From Maratus speciosus (lineage: Eukaryota; Arthropoda; Arachnida; Araneae; Salticidae), in the NCBI GenBank assembly GCA_963932465.1, contig OZ010794.1:441751502-441815501 (forward strand): DNA of 64,000 nucleotides. The letters are read 5' to 3'. The translations under genes were made by a program, and so were the position numbers. Below are positions 41,099-53,248 of the stretch, in pieces. The notes below the pieces were generated by a model, which worked only from the letters and a program-made list of their open reading frames with translations, was not told where the DNA came from and ran no database searches. How positions within the stretch are numbered: the first letter of the stretch is position 1; every line of letters starts with the position of its first letter.

Positions 41099-41716
41099 AC
41101 TTAAAAATCAATATCGTGGTATGCATATAACTCATATAAAACTTATAAATCATATATGGCATCTATAACGAGCAGAAACATACAGTTCGTTACATGTGCA
41201 TATTATACATCTAATACTATCCATTTTAAATAGCTTTAAGAATGTAATTAATAAAAAATACATTGCTAAAAACATATAAGTTTAAAAAAATCACTTAAAA
41301 ATAAAAAATTTATACATTAGGAATTGTATCTATTTTGGAAATGGTAATTGTGTGGTTCCTTTGTTTTTCAACTTTTGTGAAGCCTAATTAAATTTATCAA
41401 AGACAAAATCAATTAAAATCATGAATAAACTATATGAAAAGAAATATTAAATTTAAGCAAACATTATAAATCATATTTAAAAGAAATTACGACTACATAC
41501 TTTTTGTCTATTGCTGTCAGATGATATAGTCTTTTTAAAAGCAGAAAATATAACCCTGTATTGTAGTTGGTACCCCCCTAGTTGTGTTTTATCAAAACAT
41601 CTAAAGCATATAAATGTGCAGATTTGGTTTTAAATCGCACAAAAACAGGAAATAGTCATTCTCTTTTACTTTAGTATCGCCCGCACAATTGTGTGGGTCA
41701 GGGCTTAAAGGGTTAA

Positions 41717-41826
41717 GAGGCTACTCAGTCAAGCGGAAACACCCATTCGCCAATGTTAATCCAATAAGAGAATTTTTTTAAGGTAACTCGGTTGCATTTC
41801 CATATTTTTAAATGATTTTTGGAGCC
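41717..41826. repeat. Foldback satellite, piece 4
   Basis: Short array piece (GAGGCTACTCAGTCAAG, CCAATGTTAATCC, TTGCATTTCCATATTTTTAAA) between the piggyBac and P-like elements. Confidence 0.5.
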
Positions 41827-42625
41827 GGTATAAACGGGGCCGTCGCGAAACAACTTTCTTCTCTTACGGGCCTGATTTAAGATCGCAAACAGGAGAAATG
41901 AGTCATACACGAGATCTGACTTTCCTTTCACCCCTGGCCTACCTGACCACTTCACCCTCTATGAACTTTTGGCTCGTGCTCGCGGTGAACAATCGCCATT
42001 AGTATTGAGTGTAAATTTTAGATAATTTTAAGCTATGTGTAATACAAGTTCTGTTATAAGGATGTTTTTAAAAATGTACATTTTCTGTGGATAAAGGATT
42101 AACATAAATCAGTAAGTACTTTTTTTTAATCTCATTATTTAAAATGCATTATAAATATCTATACCGTTCCCACGTGGGCTTACATGTGATGGGAATTGTC
42201 AGGTTTTATTTTGAAGTAGGGTAGTAAACATAATTTAGAATCATCTAAAAGATAAAAGAGTAATAAGAAAGCCCTTTTTTGTTCTATTTTGTGTCTAGAA
42301 TTTCTGTTTTATATTCAGTTTACAGAAATCGGAAAGAATTAAAACATTAATAATACCGAGTTCTTATGCATATGGATAGATGAAAAAAAAAAAAAATGTT
42401 TAATGAATATCGTTTAAAAAAATAAATATCAAACTTTTTTGTAAAGGGTTTTTTGTTTTAGTAATTTCGTTATTAAAATATAATTCTACTTTAAATTAAA
42501 AAAAAAAAAATCTATATGTAACATTAATCTTAATTTTTTATTTAAATATTCTTAATTACTAATAAATATTAATTTTTTATTTAAATATTCTTAATTACTA
42601 ATAAATATTATCTAATTTGTAGACT

Positions 42626-44287
42626 GTGGGCCGGAAATGCTGTTCACCGAATTGCCGTTCAAATTATGACAATGTAAAGGAATACACAACTGTTTTTAAA
42701 TTTCCATCAGATCCTGAAAAAAAGAAAATATGGATTAATAAGATACCCAGGGAAAATTTTATCCCCAGTTCAACTGCTGTTGTGTGTATTAAGCACTTTG
42801 AAGAGCGTTTCATAATTAGAGAAGATAGAATTAAACTCTCAGATGGAACTGAATTAGTTGTCCCAAGGATAAAAGTTACTCTTTTACCAGAAGCATTTCC
42901 TACTATATTTCCTAATGCGCCAAAATATCTTACTGAAAAACTGCCTCCGAAAAGAAAAGATCCTGCTGAACGTATGTTAAAAATTGAAAAAAGAGATTTA
43001 GAGCAATTCAATGAATGGTGCCAAAAGGATATCATATTATCCTTCGAAGATTTCACTCAAAAATTTGCGAACAAAATTGACAATAAGTGGTTACATTTAT
43101 TTAGGGATGATCATATATTGTTTTACAAATTGAAAGAAACAGATATTCCGGAAATTAATGTTTGCTTTAAAGTCTTCAGAGAAATTGACAGTAAAAATAT
43201 ATTATGAAAATAATTTAATTGATTTAAATTCTTTTAAATGGTTACTAGGCAATGACCTTAAATGCGATAAATGGAGCAAGTTTGATAATATTTTAAATAA
43301 ATTGAATTGCTACAATAAATATTCAATGACATTAAGTGAAAATTTAACTTTTGCTATGAAATATCTGGAAAAATGCATAAACGATGATCAATGCAGTGAG
43401 GAAAATAATCTTGTGTTAAAATTTGTAAATCAACAATTGTCACTTGTGCTAATGAAAAAACTGAAATATACGATTGACCTTATATATTGGTCCGCAGAAA
43501 TGTACTTTAGCTACCCTGCAGCATACAATTTAATTAGAAACAGCAAGGTTTTAATATTACCGCATCCTTCATACTTAAGAAAATTAACATATTTATGTTC
43601 TACAAATTCGTGTCAAAGCCTTAAATCGTATCTTAAAAATAAAGCTGATAACCTAGAAGAGAATGAGAAAACAGTGAACCTTTTGCTAGATGAGATATAT
43701 ATAAACCCCTCTCTTAATTATAAAGCTGGTCATGTCATTGGTATGTCTGAAAATTCAAAATCTGAAGCTACCACGATTCAGACCTTTATGATTACATCAG
43801 TCATGTCTAAATAAATATTTATAGCTGGTTACATTGGATACAAAGTTTCCCACAAATTAAAATGTTGTGACTGTATTAACATATTAGTCAAAGAAAAACT
43901 TTAGAAATAGACTCTTCGAATGAAGTGTATAAATACTTGATGTTAGCAGATAGGGGTAAATTAAAATGACCCCAGGAAATTTTATTATTTCTAATTGTAA
44001 ATGCCTTTCAAATTTTTCAAAAACTAATCAATCATAATTATGAAAGCACTTTTCTAAAATTTCCAGAACCCCAAAAACTTATTATGCAACTCACTATTGA
44101 AAAGACTGAACTTTTAGGTCTGGATTTTATAAGTAAAAGCAAATGTGGAAACCAATTTTCATATTTATTTAAGTTGTGTTTGTCAGGAATTGCAAATATC
44201 TTGTTAAATAACTATACGAAAGTAAAAAATGACAGTAGAAAATTCACTTCTAATAAAAGAAAATTATCCGTATTAACAAACATGTAA
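42626..44287 (+). pseudogene. THAP9/P-element-like transposase, deleted and frameshifted
   Basis: The N-terminus has a THAP zinc finger: CCSPNC, then VVCIKHF, in the C2CH spacing. The first frame ends at 43207; homology continues one frame over (TVKIYYENNLIDLNSFKWLLG, from about 43186), so there is a frameshift near 43185. The second frame has LILPHPSYLRKL and LLLDEIYINPSLNYKAG, with the first catalytic Asp. After 43800 the text jumps to C-terminal words (AGYIGYKVSHKL at about 43830, NILLNNYTK at about 44197), so the catalytic middle is deleted. The codon at 42626 is GTG, not ATG; either the start is mutated or an acceptor (TTTGTAG) precedes it. Confidence 0.8.
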
Positions 44288-44504
44288 GTGTCATCGACAA
44301 ATTTCATGATATTTTAGCTTCCTTAATATTAATTAAGTTAAATTGCTTTCTGTGAAGCAATATTAAATGCTATGTTTGTTGTTAATTAAATGAAAGTACA
44401 TAGTACTAGTGAAAAATGCATTTTTACTAAAAGTTATTCATACATTATGAAATTTAAAATTTTAATTGGATAAGTAGAATTTTTGTTTTAAATGTTTGTG
44501 AAAA

Positions 44505-45030
44505 GTAATATTTTTACTTATGAGTTTATGTAATAAAAATTCTGATATTTACAATTTTAAATTAAGGCATATTTACTTTTTAAACGGAATTTTAATTATT
44601 TTTTGCTAAAATTATGCAATTTTAATATATGATTTCTCCTGCCATAAATTTATATTTCAAGTTAAAGTCTCTAAAAAAAAGTAATATTCTTATTTATGAG
44701 TTTATGTAATAACAATTCTGATATTTACAATTTTAAATTAAGGCATATTTATTTTTAAACGGAATTTTAATTATTTTCTGCTAAAATTATGCAATTTTAA
44801 TATATGATTTCTCCTGCCATAAATTTATATTTCAAGTTAAAGTCTCTGAAAAAAATAATATTTTTACTTATGAGTTTATGTAACAACAATTCTGATATTT
44901 ACAATTTTAAATTAAGGCATATTTATTTTTAAAGGGAATTTTAATTATTTGCTGCTAAAATTATGCAATTTTAATGTATGATTTCTCCTGCCATAAATTT
45001 ATATTTCAAATTAAAATCTTTGGCAAAAAC
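44505..45030. repeat. Three tandem 176-bp units in the P-like element
   Basis: Units begin near 44505, 44681 and 44857 and share TTATGAGTTTATGTAA, TAAATTAAGGCATATTTA and TGATTTCTCCTGCCATAAAT, with only a few differences. They lie 3' of the transposase, inside the right part of the element. Confidence 0.85.
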
Positions 45031-45080
45031 TATGAATCAAATGTATTTGAAATGAAAGAGCAAGTATGGATTTGAAATAA

Positions 45081-45122
<42 letters not shown>

Positions 45123-45359
45123 TGTTTACTGAACCTTGGGTGTTTAATTATTGATGTATAATTCAAAGAGATCTTTAATAAACCACAAATTTCTCAACAA
45201 AATATGATAAAATGGAAATTTTTAACCCTGTTTTTAATGCACACATACAATTATTCTATAAGTTTAGTTTGCTACTAAGATCTCTTGCGTGACGTCATCC
45301 TCACTCCAAATCAGGCCCGTAAGAGAAGAAAGTTGTTTCGCGACGGCCCCGGTATAAAC

Positions 45360-45416
45360 CTATTGTATTAGAAGTTTATGGTATAAACAGTGAAAAGAGT
45401 GAAAGTGTCCGCACAA

Positions 45417-45449
<33 letters not shown>

Positions 45450-45700
45450 GAAAAACTTCAACGAACTTAAAATAAAGTAAAAAACCACAATTGCAGAAAT
45501 TTACCTCAGCTATCCAATGCAAAAGGAAAAGTCTTTTTAAAATATAAAAATACAAACGAGATATTTTAAAAAATATATCTCGTTGGATTAACATTAGCGA
45601 TTCGGTCATTTTGCCTGAAGAGTTATAATTTGTGATCACCTTTAGAACTAATTCTAAGCAGCATTCTTGAAAACAGTGAAAATTTAACTTGTAACTTTTA
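45360..45700. repeat. Foldback satellite, piece 5
   Basis: Array words return (GTGAAAGTGTCCGCA, ACCTCAGCTATCCAATGC, GGATTAACATTAGCGATTC), ending the satellite that began at 28728. Long A-runs near 45415. Confidence 0.5.
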
Positions 45701-46184
45701 AAATGCACTCTATTGTTTCTCTCTTTTAGGATACAAAGACACGGAAATAATATAGAGAAGAATGTTAAATAATTGTATGTTAATTTGATAAATATTATGT
45801 TAATACTTTGTGTTAGAAACTATTGTTTGTAACTGTGTGAAAATAAACTTTGTAGTTTAATAGACTGTATTGTTTTATTGTAACTTTGTTCTTTTTAAAT
45901 TCTTGAAACTTTTCAAATATTTTGTTTTTGTGGAATTATATTTAATCAGATTTATGAATAGGGAAATTTCAATTTTAAAATGAGTTTCTTTTTCTTTTCC
46001 TTCTGGAAGTTAATAAGTTAGCAATATATTCCACTCTGGCCAAAAAGAAATGAAAATAAATTATATTTTCTTTAATAAAATTATATATGAAATTAAAATT
46101 GAAGGTATGTGTTTATACTCCTCTAGGTTTGCTTTGCATTGGTTATGTACATGGACCACTCACACAACCTTCAAAAATACGACT
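45701..46184. other. No feature recognised
   Basis: AT-rich sequence without open frames, terminal repeats or RNA genes I can support. Confidence 0.4.
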
Positions 46185-47660
46185 AGCGTACAGATAAAAA
46201 ATATACAATCAAAAATTGAGTAGAAATGCAGCAACTAGTGACCATTCATCAAAGTTTGGGAAGAATTTCATTTTGATACTAAAAATGAATATTCGATGAA
46301 TCCTTAAAAAATAAAGTTCTTTTATCATGTTTTGGGGGCATTTTTAACTCAGGGAGCGGGAGGGGCAAACTAAATTTTTTTAGGTATGCTAAAAGACAGG
46401 TATCGTTTATCATGTTTTTTTTTTTTTTTTTTTTTTTTTTTAATCGAATGATTACCATTTGCAAATTGATACGATCATTTGTTACATAGTTACGACAAGT
46501 TTTATAAATACGAAGTCGAAAACTATAATTTGGTGCAGGTACCGTAGGTTTTTACAGCAGTAACTGATAGCCATTCAAGAAAATTTATCTGGTAAGAACT
46601 TCGTTTTGGCACTAGAAATGAAGATATGATGAGTCCCCCCAAAATAAAGTTGATTTATCGTGGGGTTCTTTTTGAGGAGGAGGGGGGAGACTTTAACACG
46701 GCATGGGCGAACAGAACTTATTTTTAAAATGTCAAATGGTGTGTCGTTTGTTGTGAATTTTTTTATTCTGAATCAAATGATATCGCACGCAAGCCGATAC
46801 GATCATTGTTTACAAAGTTAGGCCAGGTTATAAGTAGTGGATTTTGGTAAATTTAATGACTTTGAAATAAACTCAAAATTATCAAATTATCAAAATTATC
46901 AAATCAAAAACTCAAAATTAATTTATTATTATAAAAATTAAATTTTGATTATTGCTATTTTGAAGACATTTAATAGTTTTGAGATGACTTAATATGATAT
47001 AAAAAACTCTTTTTAAACGTAAAATAAATGTGACAAAACTATGCTAAAAAATAAAATATAATTTTCCACTTTGCATTGATAAAATCTTTTCTGTAACTTT
47101 CTTATAAATGATCGTATCGACTTGCCGGTAATGTTATAAAAATACATACGAAACGATATCCCACTTGACCTATTTAAAAAAAGTTGAATTTTCCCCTCTC
47201 GAGCTAAAATGAAAAAAAAAAAAACACGGTAAAATAACTTTACATTTTGGAGACTCATCGGATCTTAATTTGTAGTGCCAAAACGAGGTTTGTCTCAAGC
47301 TTTTGTGAATAGCAATCACTTGTTACTGTAAAAACCTATTTTGCCTGCAAAAGACTTTGTATTAATAAAACCTGCTGTAACTTTGTAAGAAATGATCGTA
47401 TTGACTTGCTGATGATTTCACCTGATTCGGAATTATAAAAAACATAATAAACAATATCCCATTTCACCTACTTATTTATTTATTTTTAGTTACCCCCCTT
47501 CCTGAGCTAACAATGCCCCCTTTTGAGCACAAAACATGATAAAACAACTTTATTTTTTTAGTACTCATTGGATCTTCATTTTTAGTATCAAAACGAAGTT
47601 CTTCCCAAATTTGGGTGAATGGCATCTGTTGTCTCAAAAAATCCTATTTTACCTGTGTAC
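46185..47660. repeat. Inverted pair of ~300-bp tandem repeats
   Basis: Two direct units (about 46185-46500 and 46540-46860) share GATACGATCATTTGTTACA, a gene-free C/G-rich centre (TTTTTAACTCAGGGAGCGG) and AAAATAAAGTTxTTTTATC. Two more units in the opposite orientation follow (about 47085-47330 and 47375-47655; AATGATCGTATCGACTTGC, CCAAAACGAAGTT). The centre of symmetry is near 46970. Long T- and A-runs interrupt it. No coding potential. Confidence 0.6.
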
Positions 47661-47744
47661 TACACGCAAAATAAAGAGAATTGACATTTCAATGAAATTA
47701 CTACATATTTGCATCTATACTTGTCATGACAAGATTCCGAGTTT

Positions 47745-48040
47745 GCAATTCATTTGCAGATGTTCTGACATTGCAAATTTACAATGCGTTTGCAAATAGT
47801 CTGACATCGCAAATTTACTAGTTTGCTGTGAGTTTGCAGTAAGATTGATGCAACAAGATTGCAACTTGCACGACAACTTAGCTGCAAGTTCAAAGTATGG
47901 TGACTTCGGAGTTTGCATAATCTTGTTGCAGTCTTGTTATGAACTTTCAGACTTGTCATGCTGAGCTTGCTGCAACATTGCAAGTCTGCAAAGTAAGATT
48001 GCTGAACATTTTCTGCAAACTAAAATTGCTATCTGGGTTA
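47745..48040. repeat. TTGCAA/GCAAGTTTGC-rich tract
   Basis: About 300 bases in which GCAA, TTGC, TTGCAG and GCAAG words recur at irregular spacing in both orientations (CATTTGCAGATG, GTTTGCAAATAG, AGTTTGCAGTAAG, CTTGCTGCAACATTGC). There is no fixed period. It may be a degenerate self-complementary element; I cannot place its ends. Confidence 0.5.
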
Positions 48041-48139
48041 CACGCACAGATACCCTGCCCACACAATAAGCACAGATTTAGTTGGACCTTTCTCAAAATG
48101 AAAACATGTATTAACTGTCACTGATCATTTTTCACGACA

Positions 48140-48174
48140 CACAGTGGGGCAAAATCCCGAAAAGCTGGCCAAAA
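48140..48174. repeat. 35-bp terminal repeat, left member
   Basis: CACAGTGGGGCAAAATCCC and onward matches, inverted and with one mismatch, the 35 bases at 61361-61395. Internal bases next to both continue ATTAAAA-like. Whether they are the two ends of one 13.3-kb element or two independent copies cannot be told; no clear target duplication was found. Confidence 0.5.
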
Positions 48175-49656
48175 ATTAAAAAAATAAAGTTACTATTCAG
48201 GGAATTTTGACTATACAGATGGCTAGAATAACGTTTAAAGGTCAGAATCCATATTTTTAAAAAAGTTTTCGTTTTGCCTTGACAACCTGTATCATTTCAA
48301 CAGTGACGCTTGGAGGATCATCATCTGAGGCGAATAAAAAAAGCAAAACAATGGTTCCTCTAAACAAGTGCCACATTTTTCCATATCATCCATTTTAATG
48401 CTTTAAATTGGATTCACATGATGATAGTGTGTAAATTATTTGCGAGTGTTACAAAAATTTTTATTAAGCACATAAAAATGATTAATTTCATGGTTATTTT
48501 TGACAAAAATGTTGAAAAAATATATTATTTTTTTTCTTTCAAACATCAAAAAGTTTAAAAGTTCCACAGTGTTCCGCAATGACATATAATGAGAATAATA
48601 GCCTGAACTATCATCTAATGAATAGTGAAAACACCAGCTACCATAAACTGCCATTCTACATTACGTGCAGGTTTTTGTAACCATAAGTAAAAATGTCACT
48701 TTTTTAGTCTTTTCAAAACCTCTGAAATTTATTACTTTTCACAGTAATTTAACTGGCAAACATTTTTGAAATTTTTAGATTATTCAGTTTTGTGATAGAT
48801 TATTATGTATTATATTACAAATAAGTATTATAATCATAAGCATAAATGAATTTGATAAGCAAGATTATTAAAACAATAATAATAATAATTCTCTATCATC
48901 GATCCGATAGAAATACATTTTCTTATCTTTATAGCTAATAATTTTGTTTATTCTAATGTAATTAGAATAATTATCTTGTCAATTGCAATCTTTGCTAGAT
49001 CATACTGCTGAACGTATTTTATTAATTTAAACGGAAATTATTAAGAATCTGACTTCCGAGAACATTAGCAATCTGAATTTGATTTGCAAGTGGGGATGTG
49101 ATGGGACCATCTGTACTTTTAAACAAAAAATTAGCGGCGAAGATGGTAGAAATCAGGTTCAAATAGCTTTTTCACTTCTCTAGTGCAACTAGAACTTGTA
49201 AGTGTTGCGAATAAATCAGAAATCGCTATCTGGAAAAATTCGAGACCTTCATCGCCTCGATTATTTAGGCCCATCAGAATCCATTTTTTGCACGAAATTT
49301 CGGAAGCTACTGTCAGTGAAATGGATTATATTGCAGATCGGAAGAGTAAACTTATTCCTTTTAAAAGAATCATTGATAGAAAATAAGTAGGCGTTAATTA
49401 CAAACTAGCTTTAAGGATGATTTGTGGTAAAATTTTTAATGCCTTTAATAGTAATTTGTCAACTTAACGTTGGTACCTATGTCAGGCTACTTCAAAACAG
49501 TTTAATAACCTTGATGACATTCTCAAACTAAAAGTAAATGAAGGTCATTTAAGATTCGGGATGACCACGTTACATGTCTATATAAGCTGTTTTGAGTGTA
49601 GCTTGCATTTGACACATAATACAAACAGAATATAAAGGAACGGCAAGAGTACTCTC
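48175..49656. other. No gene recognised
   Basis: AT-rich sequence with short open frames on both strands (for example 48436-48654, 49183-49386) that lack any domain word or exon border. I see no element end until the target duplication at 49657. Confidence 0.4.
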
Positions 49657-51049
49657 CTGGCGACAATGGCGGATCTATGGGGGGGGGGAGGGGCGATCGC
49701 CCCCCCCTGGTCTAATAAAGAGTTTGCAAAACGACATTATGCATCCTCATGGGAAATGGCTTGGGGCGAAGCTCGAGCCCGGCGCGACCCGACCCGGGTC
49801 GCGCCCGTTTAAATACACGAGACTTGGCCTGGGTCAGGTCTTCTCTCGTTTAGAGCCGGGCCGTGCCCTGATCTTAAACTTTTTTGTAGATTCGGGTCGG
49901 GCCAGGCTTCATTTTGTTCTCCAGGTCGAGCCTGACCTCGACTTCGTTTTTCCTAGAGGTCTGCACAGGCCAAAATTTCCTGGTCGGCGCTCGGCCCGGG
50001 ATAACAGTTAAACGTTCGGTCCGTGCCAGCCCGTATGATAAGCCTTATTGGCCCGACCGCGAGCCGTGGATTCCTCTAAATTCCCCCCCCCCCTCCCCGG
50101 AGTCCAAGTTGGTCTGGCATCTTGCTTATTTGTCATTCATAAAAATTATATTTATGTTGTACATTTATTTAGCGAAATCTTTAGAAATTTAATTTGATTT
50201 GATAAGTTACAGAGATGCATTTTTTAAAATCTACTTTTTTTCCACGTAGAGCTTTAAAATTATCATTTTCTTTTATCATCCGTTTCTTTCATTCTAAACT
50301 GATTTTCTTACTGGATTTTCATTTTAATGTAATTGTTTAAGTCATACTACTTAGTATTTACGTTCATAATTGTCTAAATAGTCATTGATATTATTGTTTT
50401 TCAGTAGTCATGAATATCGAATATAATCTGAAAATAAAATATCAGCATAAGTAAGTGTGCTTTATGAATAATTTTAATTGCAAGATGCAGGCAGGGCTGG
50501 AGTCGATTTTTTAGCTTTTATACCGGGCAGAGCCAATAATTTTTTTTGTAAGGGTTGGATCTTGGCTTGGTCCTGGAAACTTCAACCCGGGTAAACATCT
50601 AACTGACATATCGAAGCCAACTTTAATTTTTTTTAATGCTTCTTTGAGCCATCATCCCATAGCTACTGAATATACCAGTTGTCCTAAAATGGACCGACTG
50701 ATTTTAGAATTCAATAAATTGCAAATGGTGACAGCTATTAAAAAATACTTACAGGAGGGTTATGTAAGATGTCAAGAGCAGAGGTGATTCTGTTCCGAAT
50801 TTTCCGAAAATTTAACCTTCTCGCTGCGCACCCCGCGATTTCCACGGCGAACGTAGCATAATTTGCGCAATCCACAATTTACGCAGCAAATCATTTTTAT
50901 GACCTAATTCTATTTAAAAAAAATCCTTCACAAAGATGTTGGACATATTTTAACTCTAAAATGTGTGCAGATTTGGAATGTGTATGAAATAAATGCGCAA
51001 TTTTAAAACCTATTTTGATTTTTAAAAAAAATACGCAGCGCGAGGGTTA

Positions 51050-51840
51050 AGGATCGCGGGAAAAACGCGAATTTGGTCAAAGGTCCACAGAAAAAACGCA
51101 AAATTCTTCAAATAATCGCGGAAAATGCAAATTTTGTCAAAGGATCGCGGAGAAAACGCGATTTTTGTAAAATAGCCGCGAAAAATCGCGAATTTTGTCA
51201 AAGGATCGCGAATTTCGTAAAAGGATCGTGGAGAAAACGCGAATTCCTTCAAAGAATCGCGAAAAAAATCGAATTTAGTCAAAGAATCGCTTTAAAAACG
51301 CGAATTTCGTCAAAAGATCGCTCAAAATACGCATACTTTGTCGAAAGGTCGAAGGAAAAAAATATGAATTTTATGAAAGGGCTGCAAAATTACACTATTT
51401 TCATCAAAGGGTTGCGGAAGAATTTCGTCAAAGGACATGGAGAAAACGCAAATTCCTTCAAAGGATTGCGGGAAAAAATCGAATTTAGTCAAAGAATCTT
51501 CTAAAAACACGAATTTCGTCAAAGGATCGCTCAAAAAAACGCGGATTTTGTAGAAGGGTCGCGGAAAAAAACGCGAATTTTATCAAAGGGCTGCAAAATT
51601 ACAGTAATTTCGTCAAAGGGTTATGGAAGAAACGCAAATTTCGTCAAAGAGTCGAAGAAGTGCGAATTTCGTCAAAGGACTGCTGGAAAAACGCGAATTT
51701 TGTCGAAGGGTCGCGAGAAAAAATCGCGAATTTTATCAAAGGGCAGCAAAATTACACTAATTTTGCCAAAGGGTTGCAGAAGAAACGCAAATTTCGTCAA
51801 AGGGTCGAAGAAGTGCGAATTTCATCAAAGAGTCGGGGCA
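51050..51840. repeat. 31-bp minisatellite inside the hAT-type element
   Basis: About 25 degenerate units such as AAAACGCGAATTTCGTCAAAG plus GATCGCGG, the same unit as at 35640-36955 in Helitron A. Open frames over it (for example 51073-51504) are repeat artefacts. Confidence 0.85.
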
Positions 51841-52734
51841 AAAAATACAGTGGTCTCTTTAGAAAACAGCACGCATATATACATCTATGTTTATTATTAT
51901 AGGTATAGTGTTTAACCTGAAATAACATACTAAATTAACATTCGAAATAAAACATGTTAACCCCCAGCTTGCAGGAATCTATACTCAGCCTGGAATCGAT
52001 CCGAATCGAAAACAGCTAACCCGACCTGCAACAAAAATAATTAGTGCCATGAGTGAATCCCCTCATCTGTTGTAACCTTTCTGAAGATTTGCTTTGAATA
52101 TCAGATTTTTTTTTTTACTCAGAATTACCCCTGATCAGGAGTTTTTTTACTGCGATTCTTGATGTTAGTTTAAAATAGCAATGAATAATGGCGCTGGAAG
52201 CAATAGGTGTTAAATCGGTTCCGGGAGTAAGTAGGTCAGAAATCGGGCCTCGATTTAATAACCATTGTTTTCAGCGACATCTATCGCTGCTATTGTAAAG
52301 TAAAATCAAGAAACCCAGTAAAAAAATCTCCTGACATAACCCTCCTGAAAGATTTTTTTAAATTGCTTTCACAATTTGCAAGTTACTGAATTTTAAAATC
52401 AGTCAGTCCATTTTAGGACACGCGGTATGTTTTTTAATAAGTTTCAAAGCATTCTTTACTGAATTACAACTGATCTTAGATATAAAGAGACAAGCAGTCT
52501 TATACCAAATTTGTATTTTTTACATAATCCTGAAGATTAGTATTCTTAAATAATTATTTTGGCGTGTCCGTTATGGAGTTTTTTCTGTACGTAGTTTTTA
52601 TCTTCAAAAATATTTAAGACTTTCTTTTCAAAAATTGACTCAACCTGAATCCTTGTCGCAAGAGTGAAAACCCAATCCGTAACTGAACCAAACCCGAAAT
52701 AATGTATGTCAATCTGCCCCAAACATAACGCGCT

Positions 52735-52975
52735 AGGCGCAGCTAATAAGTAGAAGTCAACCCGACTCGCAGTAGAAAAGTAGAAGTCAACCAGGCCCAA
52801 ACTCGACCCGCAGTAGAAAAGTAGAAGTCAACTTGGCCCAAACCCGACCCGCAGCAAAAAAGTAGAAGTTAACCCGGCCCGCAGAAAAAAGTAGAAGTCA
52901 ACCAGACCAGCAGCAAAAAAAAGAAGTCAACCGGATCCAAACCCGAGCCGCAGCACAAAATAGAAGTAACAAATT
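52735..52975. repeat. GTAGAAGTCAACC repeat
   Basis: Around six imperfect units of about 30-50 bases, each with AAGTAGAAGTCAACC and most with CCCAAACCCGACCCGCAG. It lies near the right end of the hAT-type element. Confidence 0.75.
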
Positions 52976-53248
52976 AGCCCCAACCTTCGCATCAGATTGG
53001 AGTTTTCAAATTTCCAAAATCGCCCCCCCCCCCCCCCCCCCGCCCGCCTTGAGGACTCCCCAGATCCGCCCTTGCCTGGCGAGAAGAAAAAAATTTAAAT
53101 TGCAAAACAAAATTTACAAAAAGAATTTCGTTTACAATTAGGACGTCTCGTCGATAAACCAAAACCCGGATTTGGAAGCACAAATGATGATAATACAGCT
53201 CGTCGATTCTTTAAAAAAGCAGCTATTTCTGCTTCCATACAGAGAGCA

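Larger units (their letters stand above)
34572..41712 (-). mobile_element. piggyBac-like element split by Helitron-like insertions
   Basis: Termini CCCTTTAAG and CTTAAAGGG are flanked by TTAA (34568-34571 and 41713-41716). The subterminal palindrome CCCGCACAATTGTGTGGG occurs inside both ends (about 38096 and 41679). Subtracting the two Helitron-like blocks (34644-38041 and 38185-40489) leaves about 1.44 kb of piggyBac sequence, including a transposase fragment. A full piggyBac is usually 2-3 kb, so it is internally shortened as well as interrupted. Outside sequence on both sides is the foldback satellite. Confidence 0.7.
41836..45350 (+). mobile_element. P-like transposon with 43-bp terminal repeats
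   Basis: A 43-bp inverted repeat is perfect at both ends (41836-41878 and 45308-45350), starting GGGGCCGTCGCGAAACAAC. The outside repeat is GGTATAAAC on both sides (41827-41835 and 45351-45359), that is an 8-bp duplication plus one ambiguous base, fitting the P superfamily. It encodes a broken THAP/P transposase. It also holds a duplicated AT-rich block (about 42532-42611), three 176-bp repeats (44505-45030) and an A-run near 45085. It splits the foldback satellite. Confidence 0.85.
49665..53074. mobile_element. hAT-type element, 3.4 kb, no transposase
   Basis: An exact 8-bp duplication, CCTGGCGA (49657-49664 and 53075-53082), flanks termini CAATGGCGGATC and, inverted, CAAGGGCGGATCTGGGG. hAT elements make 8-bp duplications and have CARNG termini. 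G-runs and C-runs lie just inside both ends. The inside holds GC-rich CCCGGCCCG-type blocks (49750-50090), a 31-bp minisatellite (51050-51840) and a GTAGAAGTCAACC repeat (52735-52975). No transposase was seen, so it is nonautonomous and appears to have accumulated repeats. Confidence 0.75.
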
